Assembly (NCBI RefSeq): GCF_003594875.1
Contig: NZ_QZEY01000015.1
Span: 144,805 to 208,804 of the forward strand
Origin: Bailinhaonella thermotolerans
Lineage (GTDB): Bacteria; Actinomycetota; Actinomycetes; Streptosporangiales; Streptosporangiaceae
Length of the DNA stretch: 64,000 nucleotides
Reading direction: 5' to 3'
The notes beneath the pieces are model-generated. The model was not told the origin of the DNA. It was given only the letters and a program-made list of their open reading frames with translations, and made no database searches. The translations under genes and the position numbers were made by a program. This document shows positions 27,713 to 36,218 of the stretch, piece after piece; position 1 is the first letter of the stretch, and each line of letters starts with the position of its first letter.

Positions 27713-29398
27713 TCAGAAGCGCGGGGGCTCCATGTAGTCGCCCCACTCGTCGCGGAGGGCGCCGCAGATCTCGCCGAGGGTGGCCTCGGCGCGGCACGCC
27801 TCCAGGATCGGGCCGATCATGTTGGCGTCGCTCCGGGCGGCCTCGATCATGCGGGCCAGGGCGACGTCCACGGCCGCCTGGTCGCGGGTGGCGCGGCGCT
27901 CGGCGAGGACGCGCTTCTGCTCCACCTCGACCTCGTGGCTGATCCGCAGGATCTCCAGCGGCTCCTCGACGGTCCCGGTGTGGCAGTTGACGCCGACGAT
28001 CTTCTTCTCGCCCTTCTCCAGCTTGCGCTGGTAGTCGAAGGCCGCCTCGGCGATCTCCGACATGAACCAGCCGTCCTCGATGCCGCGCAGGATGCCCGAG
28101 GTCATCGTGCCGTCGGTCCCCATCTCGCGGATCTTGGTGAAGATCGCCTCCGCCTCGGCCTCCAGGCGGTCGGTCAGCGCCTCGACGTACCAGGAGCCGC
28201 CGAGCGGGTCCACGACGTTCGCGACCTCGGTCTCCTCCATGATCACCTGCTGCGTGCGCAGGGCGATCTCGGCTGCCTTGGCCGAGGGGAGCGCCAGGAC
28301 CTCGTCCAGCGCGTTCGTGTGCAGGCTGTTCGTGCCGCCGAGCACCGCCGCCAGCGCCTCGACGGCCGTCCGGACGATGTTGTTGTCCGGCTGCTGCGCC
28401 GTCAGCGAGACGCCCGCCGTCTGCGTGTGGAAGCGGAGCCACTGCGCCTTCTCGGACTTGGCGCCGTACACGTCCCGCATCCACCGCGCCCAGATGCGCC
28501 GGGCCGCGCGGAACTTGGCGATCTCCTCGAAGAAGTCGATGTGCGCGTCGAAGAAGAAGGACAGCCCCGGCGCGAACCGGTCCACGTCGAGCCCCCGGGA
28601 CAGCCCCAGCTCGACGTAGCCGAACCCGTCGGCCAGCGTGAACGCCAGCTCCTGCGCGGCCGTGGAGCCCGCCTCGCGGATGTGGTACCCGGACACCGAC
28701 AGCGGCTTGTACGCCGGGATCTCCGCCGCGCAGAACTCCATCAGGTCGCCGATGAGCCGCAGGTGCGGGTTCGGCGGGAAGAGCCATTCCTTCTGCGCGA
28801 TGTACTCCTTGAAGATGTCGGTCTGCAGCGTCCCGTCCAGCGACCCGATCGGCACGCCCTGCCGCTCGGCCGCGACGAGGTACATGCAGAAGATCGGGAT
28901 CGCGGGCCCGCTGATCGTCATGGACGTCGTGACGTCGCCCAGCGGGATGCCCTCGAACAGCTCGTCCATGTCCGCCGCCGAGTCGATGGCCACACCGCAG
29001 TGCCCGACCTCGCCCAGCGCCCGGGGGTCGTCGGAGTCGCGCCCCATCAGCGTGGGCATGTCGAACGCCACCGACAGCCCGCCGCCGCCGGCCGAAAGGA
29101 TCATCTTGTAGCGCTCGTTGGTCTGCCTGGCGTTCCCGAACCCGGCGAACTGCCTGATCGTCCACGGCTTGCCGCGGTACCCCGTGGCGTACAGCCCCCG
29201 GGTGAAGGGGAACTCCCCGGGCCACCCGATGCGCTCGAACCGCGGATCCGGGGCCGCGGGGCCGTACACGGGCTCCACCTCCAGCCCGGAGAGGGTCGTG
29301 AACTCCCCGTCCCGGACCCGTGAGGCGTCGTACCGCGCCTGCCAGCGTGCCCGTCCGGCCGTGATCTCGTCCATGCCTGCACCCATACCCGGCTCCAT
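27713..29398 (-). CDS. icmA: Isobutyryl-CoA mutase large subunit
   Basis: Substrate-binding TIM-barrel subunit of an acyl-CoA mutase, 561 residues, lacking a cobalamin domain, so it needs a separate small subunit (not in this window). Two residues that set specificity are Phe84 (TIRQFAGFGNA) and Gln202 (YIAQKEWLFPP); these match Phe80 and Gln198 of IcmA with the same +4 offset, whereas methylmalonyl-CoA mutase has Tyr and Arg. It should interconvert isobutyryl- and butyryl-CoA. A -10 box TACTAT 7 nt before ATG 29398 supports a leaderless start and overlaps an operator. Confidence 0.9.
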   Translation of the reverse strand: MEPGMGAGMDEITAGRARWQARYDASRVRDGEFTTLSGLEVEPVYGPAAPDPRFERIGWPGEFPFTRGLYATGYRGKPWTIRQFAGFGNARQTNERYKMILSAGGGGLSVAFDMPTLMGRDSDDPRALGEVGHCGVAIDSAADMDELFEGIPLGDVTTSMTISGPAIPIFCMYLVAAERQGVPIGSLDGTLQTDIFKEYIAQKEWLFPPNPHLRLIGDLMEFCAAEIPAYKPLSVSGYHIREAGSTAAQELAFTLADGFGYVELGLSRGLDVDRFAPGLSFFFDAHIDFFEEIAKFRAARRIWARWMRDVYGAKSEKAQWLRFHTQTAGVSLTAQQPDNNIVRTAVEALAAVLGGTNSLHTNALDEVLALPSAKAAEIALRTQQVIMEETEVANVVDPLGGSWYVEALTDRLEAEAEAIFTKIREMGTDGTMTSGILRGIEDGWFMSEIAEAAFDYQRKLEKGEKKIVGVNCHTGTVEEPLEILRISHEVEVEQKRVLAERRATRDQAAVDVALARMIEAARSDANMIGPILEACRAEATLGEICGALRDEWGDYMEPPRF

Positions 29399-29404
29399 AC
29401 GACC

Positions 29405-29426
29405 GATAGTAGGACGTCCAACTATC
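29405..29426 (-). promoter_or_regulatory. MarR-type operator over the icmA promoter
   Basis: A 22-bp palindrome with 20 symmetric positions: arms GATAGT and ACTATC around the core GGACGTCC. The icmA -10 box TACTAT lies inside it (29406-29411, minus strand), so a bound protein would block RNA polymerase. The adjacent upstream gene encodes a MarR regulator, the obvious candidate. Confidence 0.75.
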
Positions 29427-29494
29427 TTCGCGGAACCCCATCCCGTACGGCATTCCGCGGGGCGCGGCGAGTGGGGCGAGCGGGGCCGGGAGGG

Positions 29495-30001
29495 TCAGGG
29501 GGCGAAGTCGCCAGCGGCTATTCGCAGGGTGCGCAGGGCGTCGAACACCGCGGCCAGTTCGGACTCATCGCACGCGGCCATGCCGAAATCGGCCGCCATG
29601 AGGTCGGCCGTGGCGCGGCGCACCACGTCGCGGCCGCGGTCGGTGATCTCGGCGAGGACGCCCCGGCCGTCGCGCGGGTTGGGGCGGCGGCGGACCAGGC
29701 CGGCGCGCTCCAGCCGGTCGATCGTGTTCGTGACGCTGGTCGGGTGCACCATCAGGCGCTCCCCGATCTTGCTCAGCGGCAGCGACCCGGCCCGGCTGAA
29801 CGTCAGCAGCACCAGCGCCTCATAGCGCGCGAAAGTCAGGTCGTACGGCTTGAGCAGCGCGTCCAGCTCGGCGATGAGGATCTGGTGGGCGCGCATGATC
29901 GAGGTGACCGCGGCCATGGCGGAGGGCTCGCCGAAATGGTGACGCCATTTCTCCGAGGCGCGCTCGATCGGATCGAAGGGAAGTCCAAGTGCCCTGGCCA
30001 C
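29495..30001 (-). CDS. MarR family transcriptional regulator
   Basis: A 168-residue winged-helix regulator. The recognition region is KIGERLMVHPTSVTNTIDRL and the wing is VRRRPNPRDGRGVLAEITDRG. It lies just upstream of icmA on the same strand, with a palindrome between them, so it probably controls icmA and may sense an acyl-CoA (inference). GTG 30001 is preceded at 6 nt by TAACGT (30008-30013, minus strand), suggesting a leaderless mRNA. Confidence 0.88.
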   Translation of the reverse strand: MARALGLPFDPIERASEKWRHHFGEPSAMAAVTSIMRAHQILIAELDALLKPYDLTFARYEALVLLTFSRAGSLPLSKIGERLMVHPTSVTNTIDRLERAGLVRRRPNPRDGRGVLAEITDRGRDVVRRATADLMAADFGMAACDESELAAVFDALRTLRIAAGDFAP

Positions 30002-30047
30002 CCGCCAACGTTAGCGCGTCGCGGAAGCGAGTCCTTTCCCCAAGGTC

Positions 30048-30077
30048 CTGACGGTAAACCTCAAGCTCCGTTACTGT
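30048..30077 (+). promoter_or_regulatory. Promoter candidate before the 30296 gene
   Basis: -35 CTGACG (30048-30053) and -10 TACTGT (30072-30077) with an 18-bp spacer on the plus strand, in the gap after the divergent MarR gene. Confidence 0.45.
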
Positions 30078-30132
30078 ATGGACCTCCGAAGGTGTGGCGA
30101 CGGCAAAGACGTTTCCTCACATCGGAATGGTC

Positions 30133-30162
30133 CCGCCGCGTACGGGGGGTCGTACGCGGCGG
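30133..30162 (+). promoter_or_regulatory. Perfect hairpin in the leader of the 30296 gene
   Basis: 12-bp arms CCGCCGCGTACG (30133-30144) and CGTACGCGGCGG (30151-30162) with loop GGGGGT. It lies about 55 bp after the promoter candidate and 134 bp before the gene, so it could attenuate or protect the transcript. Confidence 0.45.
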
Positions 30163-30295
30163 CGGTGACCATGGCGGTTAACGATGGGGATGCCGCCTGA
30201 CAAAACACGAGGGCACGGGGGTTCTCTCATGTTCGTTCACGTATCCGGCACGACCGATCCGACCCGCCCCAGCCGGGCCGCCCTGCGCGGTCTCC

Positions 30296-31648
30296 GTGGC
30301 GCGGGTCGTGCGTGATCATTCGGGCGTTCTGGACAGCGAAGTCCGGCGCGGCGCGGCGCTCGCGTCGGTGGTCCTCGCCGGGCTGGGTCTGTTCGCTGCC
30401 TGGACCGTCCTGATACCAGGGGTTTCGCACTGGGACAACGCGGTCGCCGCGCTCATCGAGTCGCTGCGGCTGACCGGTCCCGTCGCCGCCGCGTTCGCCG
30501 CCTGGGCGGGGGCCCGGCGCAGGCGGACCGGCGCGGCGCCGTCGCTGCGCGCGCCGCTGTCCGTGCTCGGCTTCGCCGCCGGCGCGTTCACTGTCACCAC
30601 GGGGGTGCTGGCGGTCAAGACCGTGCTCGGCGGCGGGGGCGGCGGACCGGCCGCGGGCGGCCTGCTCGTGGCGCTGGCCGGCCTCGGCGCGCACGTGGCG
30701 GTCGGCTGGGCCGCGGGCTGGGCGGTCCCGCGCGCGCTCACCCCGCCGCTGGTCGGCCTGGCCTGCTACGGCCTGGTCGCCTGGGCCGCCGGCCGCCAGG
30801 CGTGGTGGAGCCTGCTCGCGCCGCTCACTCACGAGCGCGAGGAGGTGCGCGACGTCTTCGAGCGGTTCCTGCCGGACCTGTTCCTCGACCAGGCCGTGTG
30901 GCTGGCCGGGTTCGCGGCCGTCGTGCTGCTCGGCTGGCTGGCCGCCGCCGCGCGCCGCCCGATGCTGATCGCGCCGATGCTGCTCGCCGCGCTGGCGGCC
31001 TCGTTCGGCCTCAGCCGCGTCCACCTGGAGTACGGCACCGCGCGGCCCGCTCCCGTGGCGTACTCCTGCCGGGAGTGGCCGATCACGGTGTGCGTGCACC
31101 CGGGCATGCGGCCGGGGCTGCCGGAGCTGGGGGAGGAGTTCACCGCCGTCGCCGCGCGGCTCAGCCGTACGCCGATGGTGTTCACGCGGGTGGAGCAGCG
31201 GCCCGGGGACGAACGGTCGGCGCTGCCCCGGGGGACGGTCGCGATCCGGGTGGACGACCTCGCGCCCGGGTTCGCGGCCCGCGCCGCCGCCGACTTCGTG
31301 CGGCGGATCGCGCCGTGCTCCGACGACTACAGCGGCATCGTGACGTCGTGGCTGGCCGGCCGGCCGCTGCCGGGCGGGCTCAGCGCGGGGCAGCGGCACG
31401 CGGCGGCGTGGTTCGGCTCGCTGGCCGAGCCGGTGCGGCGGGACTGGCTGCGGCGGCACTACCTGACGTTCACCCAGTGCCGCCTGAAGCCGTCCCACTT
31501 CAGCGGATTCCGGCAGAACCTCGCGCTCCCGGTGTCCCCGCCGAGCGCCGCGCCACCCGCGCTGGGCTGGCGGTCCAGCGAGGACGCGGGCGGCTGGGGG
31601 GACACACCCGTGTACGCGCAAGTGACGGCCGCCGGACACCGGGAATGA
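30296..31648 (+). CDS. Multi-pass membrane protein with extracytoplasmic C-terminal domain
   Basis: A 450-residue protein with about seven hydrophobic segments in the first 245 residues and a soluble C-terminal half that contains the motif WPITVCVHPGMRPGLPELGE and DDYSGIVTSWLAGR. This part resembles the DUF7224 domain found with actinobacterial ABC-type membrane proteins, but no ATPase gene is adjacent; the match is from memory. GTG 30296 and GTG 30308 are both possible starts. Function unknown. Confidence 0.65.
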   Translation: MARVVRDHSGVLDSEVRRGAALASVVLAGLGLFAAWTVLIPGVSHWDNAVAALIESLRLTGPVAAAFAAWAGARRRRTGAAPSLRAPLSVLGFAAGAFTVTTGVLAVKTVLGGGGGGPAAGGLLVALAGLGAHVAVGWAAGWAVPRALTPPLVGLACYGLVAWAAGRQAWWSLLAPLTHEREEVRDVFERFLPDLFLDQAVWLAGFAAVVLLGWLAAAARRPMLIAPMLLAALAASFGLSRVHLEYGTARPAPVAYSCREWPITVCVHPGMRPGLPELGEEFTAVAARLSRTPMVFTRVEQRPGDERSALPRGTVAIRVDDLAPGFAARAAADFVRRIAPCSDDYSGIVTSWLAGRPLPGGLSAGQRHAAAWFGSLAEPVRRDWLRRHYLTFTQCRLKPSHFSGFRQNLALPVSPPSAAPPALGWRSSEDAGGWGDTPVYAQVTAAGHRE

Positions 31649-31655
31649 TTCGCGT

Positions 31656-32315
31656 GTGCGAGACGCCAGAACGAGATCCCCCCGGCGCGCGCTCCTCGCC
31701 GCGCTGTTCATCTTCATCGCGCTCCTGGCCGTCGCCGCCGCCGGGTTCGCCGCCTACAACCTGGGCTGGCTGAACCCGTTCGGCGAGCGCGCGGTCGACC
31801 GCAGCCAGCCCGTGCTGCTCAAGTCCATCCAGAACATGGCCCGCTTCCAGGCGGCCAGCGGAGAGTTCCAGGTCGTCGTGGACCTGGAGAGGGACGCGCG
31901 CTTCCTGCCCGACGCCATCCGCGGGGAGCGCACGCTCTTCGTCGGCGCGGGCACCGTGGACGCCTACGTCGACTTCTCCGGCCTGTCCGGCGACGCGGTG
32001 ACGGTCTCCCCGGACCGCACGTCCGTGACCGTACGGCTGCCGCGCGCCGCCCTGGAGAAGCCGAACCTCGACAACAAGAGGTCGTACGTGTTCGCCAGGC
32101 AGCGGGGCATCACGAACCGGATCGAGGAGTTCCTCTCCACGAAGCCGGCCAGCCAGCAGGAGCTCTACATCCTCGCCGAACGCAAGATCGCCGAAGCGGC
32201 GGCGGCGAGCGAGCTGCGCGGGAGGGCCGAGCAGAACACCCGGCTGATGCTGGAGAACCTCCTCAAGTCCCTGGGGTTCACCCAGGTCACGGTCACGGTG
32301 CCGCCCGCGACCTGA
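31656..32315 (+). CDS. DUF4230 membrane-anchored protein
   Basis: A 219-residue protein with one N-terminal membrane helix (about 11-33) and an extracytoplasmic domain with the pattern NMARFQAASGEFQVVVDLE and TVRLPRAALEKPNLD that is typical of DUF4230. It starts 7 bp after the preceding membrane protein and shares its operon. Function unknown; the domain is common in Gram-positive bacteria. Confidence 0.8.
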   Translation: MRDARTRSPRRALLAALFIFIALLAVAAAGFAAYNLGWLNPFGERAVDRSQPVLLKSIQNMARFQAASGEFQVVVDLERDARFLPDAIRGERTLFVGAGTVDAYVDFSGLSGDAVTVSPDRTSVTVRLPRAALEKPNLDNKRSYVFARQRGITNRIEEFLSTKPASQQELYILAERKIAEAAAASELRGRAEQNTRLMLENLLKSLGFTQVTVTVPPAT

Positions 32316-32527
32316 CCTCCGCCGCCCGTGCCGCGGCCCGGCGGGGCCCGCCCCTCCGCCCGCCGCGCACGGCCGCGGACCTGCCGGCGGCGGCGCCCGG
32401 CGGGCGCGGGAAACCCCGCCCGCCGGGCGGCGCGGCCGCGTGCCCGCCGTACGGCCCGGCGTTCCCGATCGGCGCGCGGGCGGGACGGATGGCCGAGATC
32501 TCCGTCGCGTACGGCAGGATGGGATGC

Positions 32528-33463
32528 ATGAGGCCATCGGACTTCACTCGACCCGGTTCGCTCTACGGGGCCGTGGACCTCGGCGCGCGCAAGGCCGCCG
32601 CCGAGAGCGCCGCGCGGCGCCAGGCCGCCGCCTCGGCCCCCGGTCAGGGCGGAGCCGGATCCGCCGTCATCGACGTCACGGACGCGACCTTCAACACCGA
32701 CGTCATCGAGCGGTCGATGCGCACCCCGGTGCTGCTCGACCTGTGGGCGACGTGGTGCGAGCCGTGCAAGCAGCTCAGCCCGGTGCTGGAGAAGCTGGCC
32801 GCCGAGGCCGCCGGCAAGTGGGTGCTGGCGAAGGTGGACGTCGACGCCAACCCCCAGATCGCCCAGGCGCTGCGGGTGCAGAGCATTCCGACGGTCTTCG
32901 CCATCTTCCAGGGCCAGCCGGTCAGCGGCTTCCAGGGCGCGATCCCCGAGCAGCAGATCCGCCAGTGGCTCGACCAGCTCTTCGAGGCGCTGGCGCAGTA
33001 CCTCCCGCCCGACGCCGGTGAGCCCGGGGCCGAGGCGGAGGCCGCGCCGCAGCTCGACGAGGACGCCTACGCCGCCGAGGAGGCCATCGCCAGGGGCGAC
33101 ATGGACTCCGCCGCCGCGGCCTACCGCCGCCTGCTGGAGCGCAACCCCGGCGACGAGGCGGCCAAGGCCGGGCTCGCCCAGGTCGAGCTGGTCAAGCGGG
33201 CCTCCTCCTACAACGCGGCGGACGTGCGCCGCCGCGCCGAGGACCCGGCGGACGTCCAGGCGCAGTGCCAGGCGGCCGACCTGGACGTGGCCGAGGGCGA
33301 CGTCGAGGCCGCGTTCAACCGGCTGATCGCGGCGGTCAAGCGCACCTCCGGCGAGGACCGCGACACCGTGCGCAAGCACCTGCTGGGCCTCTTCGAGGTC
33401 CTCCCGCAGGGCGACCCGCGCGTGGCGACGGCCAGAAGGGCTCTCACCAGCGCCTTGTTCTAG
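32528..33463 (+). CDS. Thioredoxin-TPR protein (YbbN/CnoX-like)
   Basis: A 311-residue cytoplasmic protein. A thioredoxin fold (about 45-160) has the active site WATWCEPCKQ with Cys77 and Cys80; the usual CGPC is CEPC, which changes redox potential. The C-terminal half (175-311) holds tetratricopeptide-like helices such as ARGDMDSAAAAYRRLLERNP. The family protects client proteins from oxidation. The start MRPSDFTRPGSLYGAVDLGA is typical of the Streptomyces homologues. Confidence 0.9.
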   Translation: MRPSDFTRPGSLYGAVDLGARKAAAESAARRQAAASAPGQGGAGSAVIDVTDATFNTDVIERSMRTPVLLDLWATWCEPCKQLSPVLEKLAAEAAGKWVLAKVDVDANPQIAQALRVQSIPTVFAIFQGQPVSGFQGAIPEQQIRQWLDQLFEALAQYLPPDAGEPGAEAEAAPQLDEDAYAAEEAIARGDMDSAAAAYRRLLERNPGDEAAKAGLAQVELVKRASSYNAADVRRRAEDPADVQAQCQAADLDVAEGDVEAAFNRLIAAVKRTSGEDRDTVRKHLLGLFEVLPQGDPRVATARRALTSALF

Positions 33464-33546
33464 CCCGGGCGGGCGGTCCCGCGCGACATACTGAGGTCCC
33501 GGATGCCCCTGGACGCCAGTGTGATCGGAGTGATTGGACCGCCGTC

Positions 33547-35232
33547 ATGGACGCTCACGCCTCCGGCCCCGCACCTCCCGACCCGGCGGGCGCCCGCACA
33601 CCTGAGCAGTACGTCGCCAAACTGGCCGAGCTGCGCACGTGGGCGGGCGCACCCAGCCTCCGCCGCCTGAGAGTCCTCGGCGGCACCACCCGCGCTCCCA
33701 ACGGCGACGAGGTGGACCTCCTCCCGCCGAGCACCACCAGCGCGGTCCTCGCGGGCAAGCGCCTGCCGCGGCTCCCGCGCCTGGACTTCGTCCGCGCCTT
33801 CGTCGCCGCCTGCCTCCAGGCCGCCGGCTACCCGGCCGAGGCCGCTCCGGTCGTGCAGGCGCGCTGGACCGAGGCCTGGCGGCACCTCGCCCAGCCCGCC
33901 GCCTCCCCGGAGCCGCCGCCCGTCCCAGAGCCGTCGGCTCAGGCGTCCCCCCAGCGGTCAGCCCAGTCGTCCGACCAGCCGTCCGCCCAGCCGTCCTCCT
34001 CCGCGGAGCCGGCTCCCGGGCCTGCGGCGGCCTTCGCGGCGGACTGCCCCGTCCACACCCCGCTCGGCGATCCGGTGCGGTGGACCGCCCCGGACACCGT
34101 GCCCGGGGATCCGCGGCCCGGGCGGGACCCGGATCCCGCCGCCCCCGCCGCGCCGCCTCCGGGCCTCCGCGCGGAACCCGCCCACCTGGAACCGGCCGGG
34201 GCGCCGCCTACGCCGGATCCCGCCGCCCCCCGGCCTCCGGCCGCGTCCGCCGCGTCCGCCGCGTCCGCCGGGAGCGTCGGTGACGCCGGTGACGCCGATG
34301 ACGCCGCCCGGGGCCGTACGGCGGGCGGGCCGGCCGCGCGCGGCACGGCGGATCCCCGGCGGGGAGACGCGCCCACGCCGGCGCCCGCCGCCGGGCCGGA
34401 GCCGGCCGCCCCCGAGCCCGCCCACGCGGACGGCGCCGGGCGCGGAGGATGGATCCTGGGCGGCACCCGGGTGCTGGCGGCGGTGACGGTGCTCGCCGTC
34501 GGGGCCGCGGGCGCGTACCTCGTGCACCGGGTGGCCGGGGACGACAGGCCCGTGGCGGGGAGGAACGCCCGCCCGGTCGCGGGCACGGGTCCCGGCGGAG
34601 TGACCGGGATCTCCGGCTGGTGGCGGCTCGCCGAGGCAGCCGGGGCAGCCGGGGCCGCCGTCGCCGACGCCTCGGGGCGGGGCCGGGCGGCGCGGCTGAC
34701 CCGGGCCCTGAGCGCGCGGGGGACCCTGGACGGGGCCTGGGCCACCGTCGACCCGGGCGCGACCCAGGCGGACCGGGGCTTCACGCTGGCCGCGTGGGTG
34801 CGGCTGGACGCCGGGGACCGGTGGGCGACCGTCGCCGGGCAGCGGCGGGACGACTTCAACTCGTTCGTGCTCGCCTACGCCCCGGAGACGAAGTCCTGGG
34901 CGTTCTTCACCCCGCTCGCGGACGGGGAGACCTCCGCCCCCTTCTGGGCGCAGTCGGTCGACCAGGTGCGGATCGGGCGGTGGACGCATCTGGCCGCCGT
35001 GCACGACCGGGACTCCCGGCGGCTGCTGCTGTACGTGGACGGCGAGCTGTCCGCGGTCGCGCGGTCGCCGGAGGAGGGCATCGCCCCGGGCCCGCTCGAC
35101 ATCGGGGTCGCCTACCAGGAGGGGCGGCCCATCGACCCCTGGCAGGGCGCGATCTCGGACGTCGCCGTCTTCGGGCGGCCGCTGTCCGCCGAGGAGATCC
35201 ACCGCGTACGGCTGGCGCAGCGCCATCCGTGA
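33547..35232 (+). CDS. HTH-transmembrane-LamG domain protein
   Basis: A 561-residue protein. Residues 17-95 resemble a degenerate XRE-like DNA-binding domain (EQYVAKLAELRTWAGAPSLR then SAVLAGKRLPRLPRLDFVRA). A low-complexity Pro/Ala/Ser linker (about 120-300) follows, then one membrane helix (about 309-330) and a LamG/concanavalin-like lectin domain (355-555) with RIGRWTHLAAVHDRDSRRLL. A cytoplasmic HTH joined to an outside sugar- or protein-binding domain could act as a one-component sensor (inference). Confidence 0.75.
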   Translation: MDAHASGPAPPDPAGARTPEQYVAKLAELRTWAGAPSLRRLRVLGGTTRAPNGDEVDLLPPSTTSAVLAGKRLPRLPRLDFVRAFVAACLQAAGYPAEAAPVVQARWTEAWRHLAQPAASPEPPPVPEPSAQASPQRSAQSSDQPSAQPSSSAEPAPGPAAAFAADCPVHTPLGDPVRWTAPDTVPGDPRPGRDPDPAAPAAPPPGLRAEPAHLEPAGAPPTPDPAAPRPPAASAASAASAGSVGDAGDADDAARGRTAGGPAARGTADPRRGDAPTPAPAAGPEPAAPEPAHADGAGRGGWILGGTRVLAAVTVLAVGAAGAYLVHRVAGDDRPVAGRNARPVAGTGPGGVTGISGWWRLAEAAGAAGAAVADASGRGRAARLTRALSARGTLDGAWATVDPGATQADRGFTLAAWVRLDAGDRWATVAGQRRDDFNSFVLAYAPETKSWAFFTPLADGETSAPFWAQSVDQVRIGRWTHLAAVHDRDSRRLLLYVDGELSAVARSPEEGIAPGPLDIGVAYQEGRPIDPWQGAISDVAVFGRPLSAEEIHRVRLAQRHP

Positions 35233-35276
35233 AGGCGCGCATCCGTCAAGGCGCGCCGTCCGTGAAGGCGCGCCCG
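35227..35276. repeat. Short 16-17-bp tandem repeat, three units
   Basis: Three units of the type CCGTGAAGGCGCGC(CGT) overlap and follow the stop codon of the LamG gene. No coding potential. Confidence 0.55.
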
Positions 35277-35371
35277 CCGCGACCAGGGGGGATGGGTCGC
35301 GGCGGGCCGGGCCCGGGGGGTGGCCCGCGGAGGGGGGTGGTGGCTTCTCGGCGGCCCCGCTCCTCAACCGG

Positions 35372-35725
35372 TCAGCAGAGGCTGGCCCCGTCGAAGGTGC
35401 GGATGCCGCGCGGGACCTTGTGGCTGATGGTCACGCCCGGCGCGACCGTGCGGCAGGAGCCGTCCGCCCCGTGCGCCCAGACGATCTTGAGGTTGAGGGC
35501 GCGGCGGCAGTCGTTCCTGGCGTAGCCGGTCTTGGTGATCCTGCCGACGCGGTGCCAGACCGCGACGCAGGACGGGGCGTTGCCGGCGCGCGCGATCGCC
35601 GTGACCGCCGCGGGGGCCCGGGCGGGCTCGGCCTGCGCGGCCGGGACGGAGGCGAGGCCGAGTCCGGCCGAGGCCATCACGAGGAAGGCCGAGGTGGTGA
35701 GCCAGGCGGGCTTGGTGATGTTCAT
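35372..35725 (-). CDS. Small secreted tendamistat-like protein
   Basis: A 117-residue precursor with a Sec signal peptide ending near AAQA (about residue 32). The mature part has four cysteines with spacings of 20, 18 and 26 and the motif SCRTVAPGVTI, closely matching tendamistat (alpha-amylase inhibitor) where the second disulfide region reads CYAVAPG. The inhibitory Trp-Arg-Tyr triplet of tendamistat is absent, so it may not inhibit amylase. AAGGAG precedes the ATG on the minus strand. Confidence 0.7.
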   Translation of the reverse strand: MNITKPAWLTTSAFLVMASAGLGLASVPAAQAEPARAPAAVTAIARAGNAPSCVAVWHRVGRITKTGYARNDCRRALNLKIVWAHGADGSCRTVAPGVTISHKVPRGIRTFDGASLC

Positions 35726-36218
35726 CGCGTCTCCTTGTCCGGGGTTGCGTTCCGGGTTTCCGCCCCGGGCCGGGAGCCGGTCCGGGGCGGGGCCCGTGGT
35801 GTTCGGGAGTGGTCGGGACCTGTGCAGTCGCCTGTCGCGTGGCCGGTGTCGCCCGGCGCGGTATCGAGGTCATCGCACGCCCGGCCGTACCACAAGGCGG
35901 GGAACGGAACGGGACGGATCTGCACGCGGGGAGACGCCCGGGCAGGCCGCGCGGGACGGGACGGGACGGAGCGAGACGCCGCGGGACACCGTGGGACGGC
36001 GCGGGACACCCCCGGGGCGAGGGCGCGCGCCCGGCGGGACACCGGGGCGCGCCGGGGGACCGCGTGGGAGGTGCCCGCGGCCGCCCGGGACGGCGCGGGC
36101 GGGACCCGCGCGCCGGAGGGCGGGCGGAGCTGCGATGACGCGCCCGTTCCGCTACTGGCACCGGGGGCCGCGCGGGGCTAGCCTCGGGGGAACTATCACT
36201 GCTGGGAAGTGATGCGCG
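35726..36218. other. 493-bp gap between divergent genes
   Basis: G/C-rich sequence with many GGGAC-type repeats (about 35930-36070) and no credible gene. It must carry the promoters of the divergent secreted-protein and cytidylate-kinase-like genes. A small dyad ATCACT-N7-AGTGAT (36195-36213) lies directly before the GTG at 36219 and could be an operator. Confidence 0.55.

Noticed and set aside
30078..30200. A 40-codon frame starting at ATG 30078
   Set aside because: The ATG follows the -10 box by one base, so it would not be in the transcript, and there is no ribosome binding site.
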